Assembly (NCBI RefSeq): GCF_004302915.1
Contig: NZ_QQBI01000020.1
Coordinates: 1-57,745, forward strand
Direction: 5' to 3'
DNA from: Komagataeibacter xylinus
GTDB taxonomy: Bacteria > Pseudomonadota > Alphaproteobacteria > Acetobacterales > Acetobacteraceae
DNA: 57,745 bases
Shown: one piece after another, positions 8,221-15,574 of the stretch
Position numbering within the stretch: the first letter of the stretch is position 1
Layout of the letters: the number at the start of each line of letters is the position of its first letter
Program-made: the position numbers and the translations under genes
The notes under the pieces: model-generated
The model's database searches: none
The model's input: only the letters and a program-made list of their open reading frames with translations
Told to the model about the DNA's origin: nothing

Positions 8221-9327
8221 TCATCCATCAAGCACAGGCAGGACCGGGTCCTGCGCATGCAACAGGCGCAGCACGATCCGGGCTGCCTGCCTGTGTTCGG
8301 CCACAAGGCCCGCGCGCCTGACAGGGCGGCGGCGCAGAAGGGGGCTTGCGGCCTCAAGCCTGTCCCACGCCAGGCCAAAAAATGGTTCAGCGCAGGTCTT
8401 GATCAGGGTGGCGGAGGGCACCATCAATTGACGCGCCAGTTTTTCGGCCCGTGCCCGCCAGGGGCCATGCCGCACGGGCTGGCCCCATAACTGGCGCAGG
8501 GCCGCGCGGGCCTGGGCACGGTGCAGGCAGGTCATGGCGGGCTCCAGGCTTGCATCCAGCATTTCATCCTGCCGGATCAGGCGCCGGGCCATGGTATCGG
8601 CCATGCCGCCGCGCGCGCGCCCTGCAATCCGGCCTGATACGCTTACCCACACATCGGGTGCGTGGCGGATGGCGGCATCCACGCGGCGCAGGGCGGCCAG
8701 AAATCCGCGGTCCTCGCCCAGTGGCACGGCAGGAATGCCGCCAGCCCTGTGGTACAGGCCCACCCGCACCGCAATGCTGGCCCCCGAATGCTCGACATGC
8801 CGTGGCCATGGGTCATGCGGATCAGGGTCAGCAAGGTCATGGATGCGGTCGAGCATGGTGGCATAGGCGGTCTCCGCCCTGTCATCATCATGCAGGCAGG
8901 CGGGCAGGCGCGCGGCCTCCACCGGGTCGATCAACGCGCGGCCACACACGGCATCGGCCCCTCTGGCAAAAGCGGCGAGGGTCCGGGCCAGCCAGTCCGG
9001 CGCCACCACGGCATCGGCGTCGGTCGTGAACACGATGCCTTCCGGCCCGGCGCGTTCAGCCGCGTGGGTCATGGCGGCGCGGCGTGCAGTGCCGGCATGG
9101 GCCGTTGCGGGTGGATAGGTGCGCTCGACCACGTGAAGGGCAAAAGGCAGCCTGCTGCCCAGCGCCGTTACGTTGGCAAATGTCGCATCGGTGCAGTTGT
9201 TGAGCAGCAGTACCACATGGCTCAGGCGGGCGGCGTGCTGGCGGGCGAGGGCGAGCAGGCAGGGGCCAATGCGCTCGGCCTCGTTCCGCACGGGAATGGC
9301 CGCGACAAGGGGGTGATCGGGCTGCAT
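8221..9327 (-). CDS. glycosyltransferase family 2 protein
   Basis: A 368-residue GT-A fold enzyme. It begins VAAIPVRNEAERIGPCLLALA, the nucleotide-sugar entry strand, and holds the metal-binding DxD as FTTDADAVVAPDWL. No multi-pass membrane tail is present, so it is probably cytosolic or peripheral. An AGGTGA ribosome site precedes the ATG. It converges on the acyl-CoA dehydrogenase/PIG-L/NodS operon with only 27 bp between stops, and these four families are often found together, so it likely builds the sugar part of the same product. Confidence 0.88.
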   Translation of the reverse strand: MQPDHPLVAAIPVRNEAERIGPCLLALARQHAARLSHVVLLLNNCTDATFANVTALGSRLPFALHVVERTYPPATAHAGTARRAAMTHAAERAGPEGIVFTTDADAVVAPDWLARTLAAFARGADAVCGRALIDPVEAARLPACLHDDDRAETAYATMLDRIHDLADPDPHDPWPRHVEHSGASIAVRVGLYHRAGGIPAVPLGEDRGFLAALRRVDAAIRHAPDVWVSVSGRIAGRARGGMADTMARRLIRQDEMLDASLEPAMTCLHRAQARAALRQLWGQPVRHGPWRARAEKLARQLMVPSATLIKTCAEPFFGLAWDRLEAASPLLRRRPVRRAGLVAEHRQAARIVLRLLHAQDPVLPVLDG

Positions 9328-9798
9328 GGGTCACCTGTGGGCCGGGAGAATATTAAACGCCCGACGCGCCGCCCCGGTTCCATCAGCGCGGCTCATGCCG
9401 CTGCCAGATGGAGGCCGCCGAGAGCGCAGGCCTTAAAACCGTCGCATCATGGCGCACGATGGTAAAATCCGTCCTGCGTGGCTGGCTGTGGTCCGGGCAG
9501 CTCAGGTGCACGGAACAAGGGGCGCAGGCTGTCAGGCCCAAACGCGGGCGAGCACACGCTTCATTTGCCGTTCAGGCAACATGCCTGCCCAGGACTGGTA
9601 TCGTGATAGCCCTGTATCGCTCTACAAAAAACGATCATGCATAAATACCGGCAAGAACCATTATTGAAGGGCTTGTTGATAAGGCTATAGGCCACCCGTT
9701 GGCCTGCCGATCAGACATGCGTGACCACGTTGCATAGAACTATTTTTAAAAAGGCGCGTTTTACATTGAAACCATAACAACAAAAAGGTTTTTTCATC
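9328..9798. other. 471-bp intergenic region upstream of the sugar transporter
   Basis: Start codons of the GT2 gene (minus) and MFS gene (plus) face away from each other, so promoters for both should lie here. The last 150 bp are AT-rich, with a run of T and A near 9740, and are the likely transporter promoter. No coding region is convincing; a short CAGGCA/TGCCTG hairpin occurs near 9573-9588. Confidence 0.45.
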
Positions 9799-11226
9799 GT
9801 GAATGGCGATACTTTAAAGCATGATGACCTGTCCTATCGCGACAGCCTGCAACAAGGACGCCGGAACGCCTTTCTTTTCGCCGGGGCCGCCGGGCTTGCC
9901 GGGCTTATGTTTGGCCTCGATACTGGTGTCATTGCCGGTGCGCTCAAGTTCATGGGCGTTGACCTCGGCGCCAATGAGCGCGCGCAGGAATGGATTGTCT
10001 CCTCGCTCATGCTGGGTGCGGCAGGCGGCTCGCTTCTGGCCATCCCGGTTTCGCATTACCGGGGGCGGCGGGGGGCGATGTTCTATGCGGGGCTGCTGTT
10101 CCTGCTTGGCACCACCCTGTGTTCGCTTGCCCCGTCCATCCCCGTCATGATTGCAGGCCGTGTCTGTCTTGGCATCGGGGTTGGTTTCGCGTCTTTTTCA
10201 GCACCGCTCTACATTGCCGAAATTACCGAAAAGAGCCAGCGCGGCACGATGATTTCGCTCTACCAGCTTGTCATTACCGCAGGCATGCTGCTGGCTCTTC
10301 TGTCAGACAGCCTGCTTTCCTATGGCGGGCACTGGCGGTGGATGCTGGGTATTCTTGCGGTGCCAACGGTGTTCTTCATCCTGGCCACGATGCGGGTGCC
10401 GTATTCCCCACGCTGGCTGGCCATGCATGGACGCAGGCGTGAAGCCCGGGGCGTATTGCAAAAAGTGCGCGGATCCCGCGAACGCGCCAATAACGAACTC
10501 GACCGGATCGAGCAGAACCTTCGCAAAACCGAGGGCAACGGCTTCGAACTCCTCAAAACCTCCGTCGGTTTTCGCAAGACACTGGCCCTGGGCATGGCGC
10601 TTCAGATGTTCCAGCAGCTCGCAGGCATCAATATCCTGCTGTATTACGCCCCGCACCTGCTTGAACATCTTGGTTTTTCGGCCCAGGCGGCAGTGTGGTG
10701 CACAACATTGCTTGGCCTGGCCAACATGGTGGCGACCGGCGTGGCCATTGTGCTGATCGACCGCTGGGGGCGCAGGCCGCTGCTGCTGGTCAGCACGCTC
10801 ATGGCCTCCTTGAGCCTGTGCGCGTTCGGGTTTGTGCTGTTTGCGCATGTGGGGGGCACCCTGGGCAGCATTGCCATCATCGGGCTGCTGGTTCTGTTCA
10901 CGCTGGGCTATGCCCTGGGTGAAGGACCGGTCCCGTGGACCATGTGCACCGAGATCCAGCCCCTGCAGGGGCGCGGGCTGGCCATAGCGTGCTCCACCTT
11001 CGCCAACTGGATGACCAACTGGCTGATCAGCAATGTGTTCCTGTCCGTCATGAGCCTTATTGGAGATTACGGCATCTTCTGGCTTCTGGCCGCCTTCAAT
11101 GCGGTTTTCTTCCTGATCGGGTACTTCCTTGTGCCTGAAACGCGGGGCTGCTCGCTTGAAGATATCGAGCAGCGGGTCAAGGCAGGATACCCCTTGCGTG
11201 AAATCGGGCAGCCGGGACGCAGGTAA
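9799..11226 (+). CDS. sugar porter family MFS transporter (sugar:H+ symporter)
   Basis: A 475-residue, 12-helix major facilitator. Family signatures are visible: FGLDTGVIAGAL in helix 1, R-G-R-R after helix 2, PLYIAEITEKSQRG after helix 4, QQLAGINILLYYAP in helix 7, DRWGRRPLL after helix 8 and PETRG at the C-terminal end. These match GalP/XylE-type proton symporters importing hexoses or pentoses. Translation starts at a GTG with AAGG about 10 bp upstream. It forms a single-gene unit ending in a hairpin repeat at 11244-11298. Confidence 0.92.
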   Translation: MNGDTLKHDDLSYRDSLQQGRRNAFLFAGAAGLAGLMFGLDTGVIAGALKFMGVDLGANERAQEWIVSSLMLGAAGGSLLAIPVSHYRGRRGAMFYAGLLFLLGTTLCSLAPSIPVMIAGRVCLGIGVGFASFSAPLYIAEITEKSQRGTMISLYQLVITAGMLLALLSDSLLSYGGHWRWMLGILAVPTVFFILATMRVPYSPRWLAMHGRRREARGVLQKVRGSRERANNELDRIEQNLRKTEGNGFELLKTSVGFRKTLALGMALQMFQQLAGINILLYYAPHLLEHLGFSAQAAVWCTTLLGLANMVATGVAIVLIDRWGRRPLLLVSTLMASLSLCAFGFVLFAHVGGTLGSIAIIGLLVLFTLGYALGEGPVPWTMCTEIQPLQGRGLAIACSTFANWMTNWLISNVFLSVMSLIGDYGIFWLLAAFNAVFFLIGYFLVPETRGCSLEDIEQRVKAGYPLREIGQPGRR

Positions 11227-11243
11227 ACTATTAAAACCGATAA

Positions 11244-11298
11244 AAGTTTTTGGGCGCTGTCTTTTGAAGCTTTTTGAAAAAAGCTTCCCCAAAAACTT
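11244..11298. repeat. dispersed hairpin repeat, copy 1 (AAGTTTTTGG...CCAAAAACTT)
   Basis: The outer ends AAGTTTTTGG and CCAAAAACTT are perfect inverted repeats. Inside, GAAGCTTTTT-GA-AAAAAGCTTC forms a 10-bp stem. The same modules recur at 25212-25251, 33736-33780 and inside the element at 50469-50629. Positioned 17 bp after the transporter stop, so it may serve as a transcription terminator. Confidence 0.75.
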
Positions 11299-11319
11299 CT
11301 GTCTTTCCAATTCCAGTCC

Positions 11320-11363
11320 AAAAAAAGCCAGCCACACCGGGAAAGCGTTCCGGTGTGGCTGGC
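11320..11363 (-). terminator. intrinsic terminator for the 11390-11797 gene
   Basis: A perfect 14-bp stem (11327-11340 with 11350-11363) around a 9-nt loop. On the minus strand it is followed by seven T residues (11326-11320), the classic Rho-independent arrangement, 27 bp after the minus-strand stop. Confidence 0.88.
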
Positions 11364-11389
11364 AAAAGGAGGGGCCTGATTGTTGCGTG

Positions 11390-11797
11390 TCAGTGCAGGT
11401 CGGGGTCAGCCGTGTGTGCAGGCTGCCAGCCCGCACGCGCGTTCAGCGCCCGATGACGGATGGCCGAGGGCAGCATCTCGCGCAGGATGTTCATCGCGGC
11501 CTGTGGGGAAAGTCCTGTCTGGGTGGAGAAACGCTCGAGTTCCGTCGGGCGGAACAGGGCGCGGATCGTGCTTTCATCGGCATGCGGGGCCTTGTCGTGC
11601 TCCTGCCATGTACGGATCAGCGGCAGCATGCCTGCTTCCTCCGCGCGGTGTTCGAGCATGCTGGGTTCGTCTGGCGCGGGCAGGGGGCCAAGAATGTCGT
11701 TGAGAACCGACAGCGCGCCGGAACGGTCACCTTGCGCGCCTGTCAGGAAATCACCGATGCGGGTGGTCATGTCGGTTACGTTACGCGAAATCGTCAT
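11390..11797 (-). CDS. YidB/DUF937-like protein
   Basis: A 135-residue cytosolic protein starting at 11797, where CGGAGG lies 6 bp upstream of the ATG; an in-frame ATG at 11860 has no such site. The C-terminal half (FSTQTGLSPQAAMNILREML, PSAIRHRAL) resembles the helical DUF937/YidB domain, in which a short helix precedes a 'LPxxI' segment. The biochemical role of this family is unknown. It is a single gene closed by a strong terminator. Confidence 0.6.
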   Translation of the reverse strand: MTISRNVTDMTTRIGDFLTGAQGDRSGALSVLNDILGPLPAPDEPSMLEHRAEEAGMLPLIRTWQEHDKAPHADESTIRALFRPTELERFSTQTGLSPQAAMNILREMLPSAIRHRALNARAGWQPAHTADPDLH

Positions 11798-11869
11798 GTG
11801 AACCTCCGAAAAAACGGTAGCGGGGCACAGACTGGCCAAGCCATGGCGCACCCCGGTCACGGGACGGTA

Positions 11870-12103
11870 TTATTTGCCCTGCACGGTGTCCCGGCATGCA
11901 GGCGACAGACGGGTGACCTTGCGATGCATGCAGGCTTCAACCTGTCTTGTATCCGGTATGTCCAGCGGGCACAGCCGCAGGGCATCGGCCTTGCAGGCCG
12001 CGACCTGCTGCGGTGTTGCCGGGTCATCGGCATATGCATCTGCTGCTGCCCCGATCCCCAACCCTAATGCGATGGGGAGGGCGGGGAGAACGGTGAACCG
12101 CAT
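11870..12103 (-). CDS. small secreted cysteine-rich repeat protein
   Basis: A 77-residue protein with a signal peptide (MRFTVLPALPIALGLGIGAAADAYA) and a mature domain with four cysteines in the pattern C-x3-DALRLCP, VEACMHRK, LSPACRD. This matches the bacterial cysteine-rich repeat (GLG1-type) family. Two intramolecular disulfides are likely in the periplasm. It is one of several small exported proteins encoded consecutively on this strand. Confidence 0.7.
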   Translation of the reverse strand: MRFTVLPALPIALGLGIGAAADAYADDPATPQQVAACKADALRLCPLDIPDTRQVEACMHRKVTRLSPACRDTVQGK

Positions 12104-12232
12104 CCTGTATCCTCCTTGTTTTTTTTCAATAGGGTGGCAAGGGGCAAACGCGCCCGGCTCCAGGGGGTTCAGGCCGCCTGGAAGGCGTAAGAAACACGTT
12201 GCCGTGACAATTGCGCGGCCCCTGCCACGGCT

Positions 12233-12532
12233 TTACATGCCCGGTGCGCTGGCGGCACCCGGGCTCTGGTCCTGTGCCGCCTGCTGGGGTGAGCCGGTGG
12301 GGCCGCCCGCGCCTTCGCCCACGGCATTGCCTGAGGGGGCTGCGGGATCGTTCCGGGGAGGCGCATCCGCTTTTTTTTCCGCCGAGCAGGAAATGCACGC
12401 GTCCTCCCCGATCCGGCCGCTACAGGCCATGAGGGGCAGGACAAGCCCCATGCCCACCGCAAGGGCGCATGACCGGGCCATGACCTTCAGGGGCATGAAG
12501 CGGGATGGTGTGGTGGTCGCGGCTACGGGCAC
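12233..12532 (-). CDS. putative lipoprotein
   Basis: A 99-residue protein translated from a GTG at 12532 with AAGGAGGAG just upstream. The charged N-terminus is followed by a hydrophobic stretch ending in the lipobox LPLMAC near residue 37, then a short Cys motif (CISC) and a disordered Pro/Ala/Gly tail. Internal ATG starts at 12496 or 12481 would shorten the leader to a more usual signal length. Function unknown. Confidence 0.5.
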   Translation of the reverse strand: MPVAATTTPSRFMPLKVMARSCALAVGMGLVLPLMACSGRIGEDACISCSAEKKADAPPRNDPAAPSGNAVGEGAGGPTGSPQQAAQDQSPGAASAPGM

Positions 12533-12554
12533 GGGCTCCTCCTTGTTGCTTCAG

Positions 12555-12647
12555 GAGGCTGTTTCAGAAAACACCATGCCGGGTAAAGGACGGGTCAGGC
12601 CTGCCACAGGCCATGGCCGACCGGCAGGGGACCTTGTGAAACAGCCT
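12555..12647. repeat. short inverted-repeat element (possible degenerate MITE)
   Basis: AGGCTGTTTCA at 12556-12566 is the exact reverse complement of TGAAACAGCCT at 12637-12647, enclosing about 70 bp. The left end, read GAGGCTGTTTCAGAAAAC, resembles the GAGACTGTTTGAAAA ends of the element at 50469-50629. Confidence 0.45.
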
Positions 12648-12703
12648 GCCTTGTTCCCAACGGCTAACCTGCGCCACAGTTGCATGCGCCGTGCCAGCAG
12701 CGG

Positions 12704-12928
12704 CTAAGGAGTGCCGCGATGGCGTGGCACGATGCGCGCGCCTGCCACGCTTGCGTCCGGCGGCAGGGTGCACAGCCCGGTGTGGCCATCAGGTGTTACG
12801 CGCCATGTTCCGCCACGCTGTTTGCAGTCCTGGGCCGGGGGCAGGTTGCGCGCCATCAGCGCATCGCCACAGCCCGCAAGCCCGAGCAGGCCCAGCAGGG
12901 CGAGCCGGGCAGGACAGCGTGATTTCAC
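12704..12928 (-). CDS. small lipoprotein of the DUF333-like type (second of pair)
   Basis: A 74-residue protein from a GTG at 12928 that overlaps the stop of the preceding gene as GTGA, a sign of coupled translation. A signal sequence ends in LLGLAGC; the mature part has CKQRGGTWRVTPDGHTGLC, which mirrors the Cys-x3-GG...C-x-LP layout of the neighbouring DUF333 protein. It lacks the EEWA segment, so it is a divergent or shortened relative. Confidence 0.6.
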   Translation of the reverse strand: MKSRCPARLALLGLLGLAGCGDALMARNLPPAQDCKQRGGTWRVTPDGHTGLCTLPPDASVAGARIVPRHRGTP

Positions 12929-13206
12929 TGCGGCCGGGCGGAATGATGGCTGCGGAACAGCGCCCATTCCTCCATCACGGTGCCATCAGGCAGGTGGCAC
13001 CAGCCTGTTGTGCCCTGCGGGGACGTGCGTGCTTCAAGCCTGCCGCCCAGATGCAGGCAGTAGGCGGAAGCCGGGTTGGGCATGCCGATCCGCGCGGCCT
13101 GCGCCGGACCATGGTGGCCAGTACAGGCACCCAGCGCAACGATTGCGCCAAGGGCTGCAAGCCGTGTCAGGATATTGCGGCCGGGGATGGGGAATGGGTT
13201 CATCAT
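12925..13206 (-). CDS. DUF333 domain lipoprotein (first of pair)
   Basis: A 93-residue lipoprotein. The start at 13206 (MMNPFPIP) gives a normal leader ending in the lipobox ALGAC. The mature domain MPNPASAYCLHLGGRL, WCHLPDGTVMEEWALFR is diagnostic of DUF333, a family of small Cys-containing periplasmic proteins that includes hemolysin-associated and META-linked lipoproteins. Role unknown. It is followed by an overlapping gene for a related protein. Confidence 0.8.
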   Translation of the reverse strand: MMNPFPIPGRNILTRLAALGAIVALGACTGHHGPAQAARIGMPNPASAYCLHLGGRLEARTSPQGTTGWCHLPDGTVMEEWALFRSHHSARPQ

Positions 13207-13290
13207 GTCATTTCTCGTGCCACAGGCAGCAAAAGGGTGTGGGGGGCTTGATAACAGGCTGGCGGCCATCGACAAGACCGGGCAGGCGGA

Positions 13291-13623
13291 TCAAGGCGCG
13301 TGACGGATGGGCGGCAGGGAGGCCTGCACCGCGCCAAGTGCCGCGCCATGGCCGAGCGCGCGCAGCATGATGGCCAGGTTGGCATGGTCCATGACCGCGC
13401 TGTTGGTCAGGCGCGGCAGGCCATGGGCATCATACCACATGAGCCAGAACCGCGCCCCTTCCGGCGCGCGCACATATTCCAGCCACAGCGTATCGCCCGT
13501 GTCGGCCTGTGTTGCCAGGGGCGCGGGCAGCACGCTGCCGCGCGCCTGCCCCCTGCCGTGCGGGTGGCCGTGGCGGGTATCGGTACGATAGCGGGCATTG
13601 GCGCAGGTAAAGGGCTCAGTCAT
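13291..13623 (-). CDS. hypothetical protein
   Basis: A 110-residue protein read from the ATG at 13623 (MTEPFTCANARYR). It contains WLEYVRAPEGARFWLMWYDAHG and an Ala/Leu-rich C-terminal helix. No signal peptide or membrane segment and no recognised family. It diverges from the Hsp70-like gene starting 83 bp away, so the two share a promoter region. Confidence 0.5.
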   Translation of the reverse strand: MTEPFTCANARYRTDTRHGHPHGRGQARGSVLPAPLATQADTGDTLWLEYVRAPEGARFWLMWYDAHGLPRLTNSAVMDHANLAIMLRALGHGAALGAVQASLPPIRHAP

Positions 13624-13705
13624 GATACCAACCCCTACGCCACCCCACGCAAAATGTGAATGACCCCGATGGACACGGCCCGCATCGGCGCGTATGGGAG
13701 GCCGC

Positions 13706-14992
13706 ATGTCTTTCATAAAGCCCCCCCATGGCGTGCGGCTTGGCATAGATTTCGGCACGACCAATACCGTTGTGGTGGTGCTGGACGCCAAGGGCCAGCC
13801 GCAGCCCGCGCGCTTCCATTTTCCCCATCACCCGCCCACCGAGACATGCCGCACGCTGCTATGCCTGTGGCATGACGAGATGCAGCCCCGTGGCCGGGCA
13901 TTGCAGGAAGCCATAGGCGCTGCCGCGGTGGATGCCTACCTTGAAGACCCGGCGGAAAGCCGCCTCATCATGTCCATGAAGTCGTATCTGGCGCAGTCAT
14001 CCTTTCGCCAGACACGGCTTCTGGGCCAGGTCATGACGCTGGAATCACTGGTTGCGCGTTTCCTGTCATGCCTGATGCGCACGCTCGATATCGACCCCGC
14101 CCGGGTCAGCGCAACCGTAGGGCGGCCGGTGCATTTTGCAGGTATCCGCGCCGATGACGCCTTTGGCGAGGACCGCCTGCGGGCAGGCTTTGCGCAGGCG
14201 GGCTTCCATCATGTTGACGTGGCGCTTGAGCCTGAGGCTGCTGGCTGGCATTTTGCCCAGCGCCTGACAGGGCCCGCCACCGTTCTGGTCGGTGATTTTG
14301 GCGGCGGCACGAGCGATTTTTCCATCCTGCGGTTTGACCCCGCCAGCGGGCAGGGCGCAACCCCGCTGGGCTATGCGGGTGTTGGCATTGCAGGCGACCA
14401 GCTTGACTACCGCATCATAGATAACGTGATCGCGCCCGAACTGGGCCGCAACACAACCTACCGCGTAATGGGCGGCCAGCCGCTGCCGGTGCCCGCCGAA
14501 TGGTATGCAGCCCTTGGCCGGTGGCACCGTCTGGCCCTGATGCGCACGCCCCAGACACTGCGCGACATGGCCGATGTGGCCCGAACGGCCGCCGAGCCGG
14601 AAAAGATACAGGCGCTGATCGACATCATCGAGGCCCAGCAGGGCCAGGCGCTGTATCGCGCGGTAGGCCAGGCCAAGCGGGACCTGTCCAGCGCGCAGAG
14701 CGCCACGCTGGATTACGAATATGGCGACGTGCGCATTCACCGCACCATAACCCGTGCGGAATTCGAGGGCTGGATCGCGCCTGACCTCGCGCGGTTTGAT
14801 GAGGCGGTGCAAGCCGCACTGGAACGCGCCAGCCTGCCCGCAAGCGCCATTGACCGCGTGTTCCTGACCGGCGGCACGTCCTTCGTGCCCGCCGTGCGCA
14901 CGCTGTTCACCCGCCGCTTTGGCGCAGACAGGGTAGACATGGGCGGTGAGTTCGTATCCGTGGCGGAAGGGCTGGCGCTAATGAACGGGTGA
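13706..14992 (+). CDS. Hsp70-family chaperone-like ATPase, YegD type
   Basis: A 428-residue protein limited to the actin-like ATPase domain. LGIDFGTTNTVVVVLDAKG is phosphate-1, VLVGDFGGGTSDFSIL is phosphate-2 and VFLTGGTSFVPAVRTLF is the adenosine motif. The substrate-binding domain and lid of DnaK are absent, as in YegD-type relatives. GGGAGG directly precedes the ATG at 13706, favouring it over the ATG at 13694. Partner and substrate are unknown; it is not next to dnaJ or grpE. Confidence 0.88.
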   Translation: MSFIKPPHGVRLGIDFGTTNTVVVVLDAKGQPQPARFHFPHHPPTETCRTLLCLWHDEMQPRGRALQEAIGAAAVDAYLEDPAESRLIMSMKSYLAQSSFRQTRLLGQVMTLESLVARFLSCLMRTLDIDPARVSATVGRPVHFAGIRADDAFGEDRLRAGFAQAGFHHVDVALEPEAAGWHFAQRLTGPATVLVGDFGGGTSDFSILRFDPASGQGATPLGYAGVGIAGDQLDYRIIDNVIAPELGRNTTYRVMGGQPLPVPAEWYAALGRWHRLALMRTPQTLRDMADVARTAAEPEKIQALIDIIEAQQGQALYRAVGQAKRDLSSAQSATLDYEYGDVRIHRTITRAEFEGWIAPDLARFDEAVQAALERASLPASAIDRVFLTGGTSFVPAVRTLFTRRFGADRVDMGGEFVSVAEGLALMNG

Positions 14993-15028
14993 TGACACCC
15001 TGATACCAGTGACATCGCAGGGGGCAGC

Positions 15029-15406
15029 GTGAAGCACATCAAGGTCATGGCGGATTATGCATGCTACCCGCTATGGCATGCTGGCCCCCGCGCGGGGGAC
15101 GGCGATTTTGATCCCGCTACCCTGCCGATTTCCGATGACCTGAAGAAGGCTCTCGATGCATGGCAGCGTGCATTCGATGCCATCCTGGACTGGGACGACC
15201 CCGGTGGCCCCGATACCGGGTTCGAAACGCCAGACGCCCGTGATGCCTTTGACCAGCAGGGGATTGAACTGGCCGCGCGGCTGCAACGCGAACTGGGCAC
15301 GCAATATCAGGTGAGCATAGAGACCTGCGGGGCGGGTTATGTCAGGACCCCTTCAAGGGGTTCGGCTCGTGGGCCCTGGCATTCCCTTGATTCCACCAAT
15401 TCCTGA
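15029..15406 (+). CDS. hypothetical cytosolic protein
   Basis: A 125-residue protein with a GTG start after a GGGGGCAG site. The first 100 residues (VMADYACYPLWHAGPRAG, LPISDDLKKALDAWQRAFDA, FDQQGIELAARLQRELG) are acidic and look like a folded domain. Short proteins of this form occur near toxin or immunity loci in other bacteria, but I cannot assign one here. The last 25 residues look like read-through into non-conserved sequence. Confidence 0.55.
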   Translation: MKHIKVMADYACYPLWHAGPRAGDGDFDPATLPISDDLKKALDAWQRAFDAILDWDDPGGPDTGFETPDARDAFDQQGIELAARLQRELGTQYQVSIETCGAGYVRTPSRGSARGPWHSLDSTNS

Positions 15407-15574
15407 TGACCGGATGGCAAAAGGCGGATCCTGCCTCGATTTTACGCGCAGGCCGACTGTATTCTCCTACAGGATTGATCCTGTCGCGTATGTCGGGCCG
15501 AAAGAGGCGGCTCGAAGGCCATGCGTGCCGATTGCCTGTTCCCTGCAGGCCGAAGGGGTGCTTAACCTGCGGGC

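Noticed and set aside
10303-11436. 377-codon minus-strand open frame over the sugar transporter
   Set aside because: Antisense to a clearly coding MFS gene, rich in His/Gln/Arg as expected of a shadow frame, and without a ribosome site.
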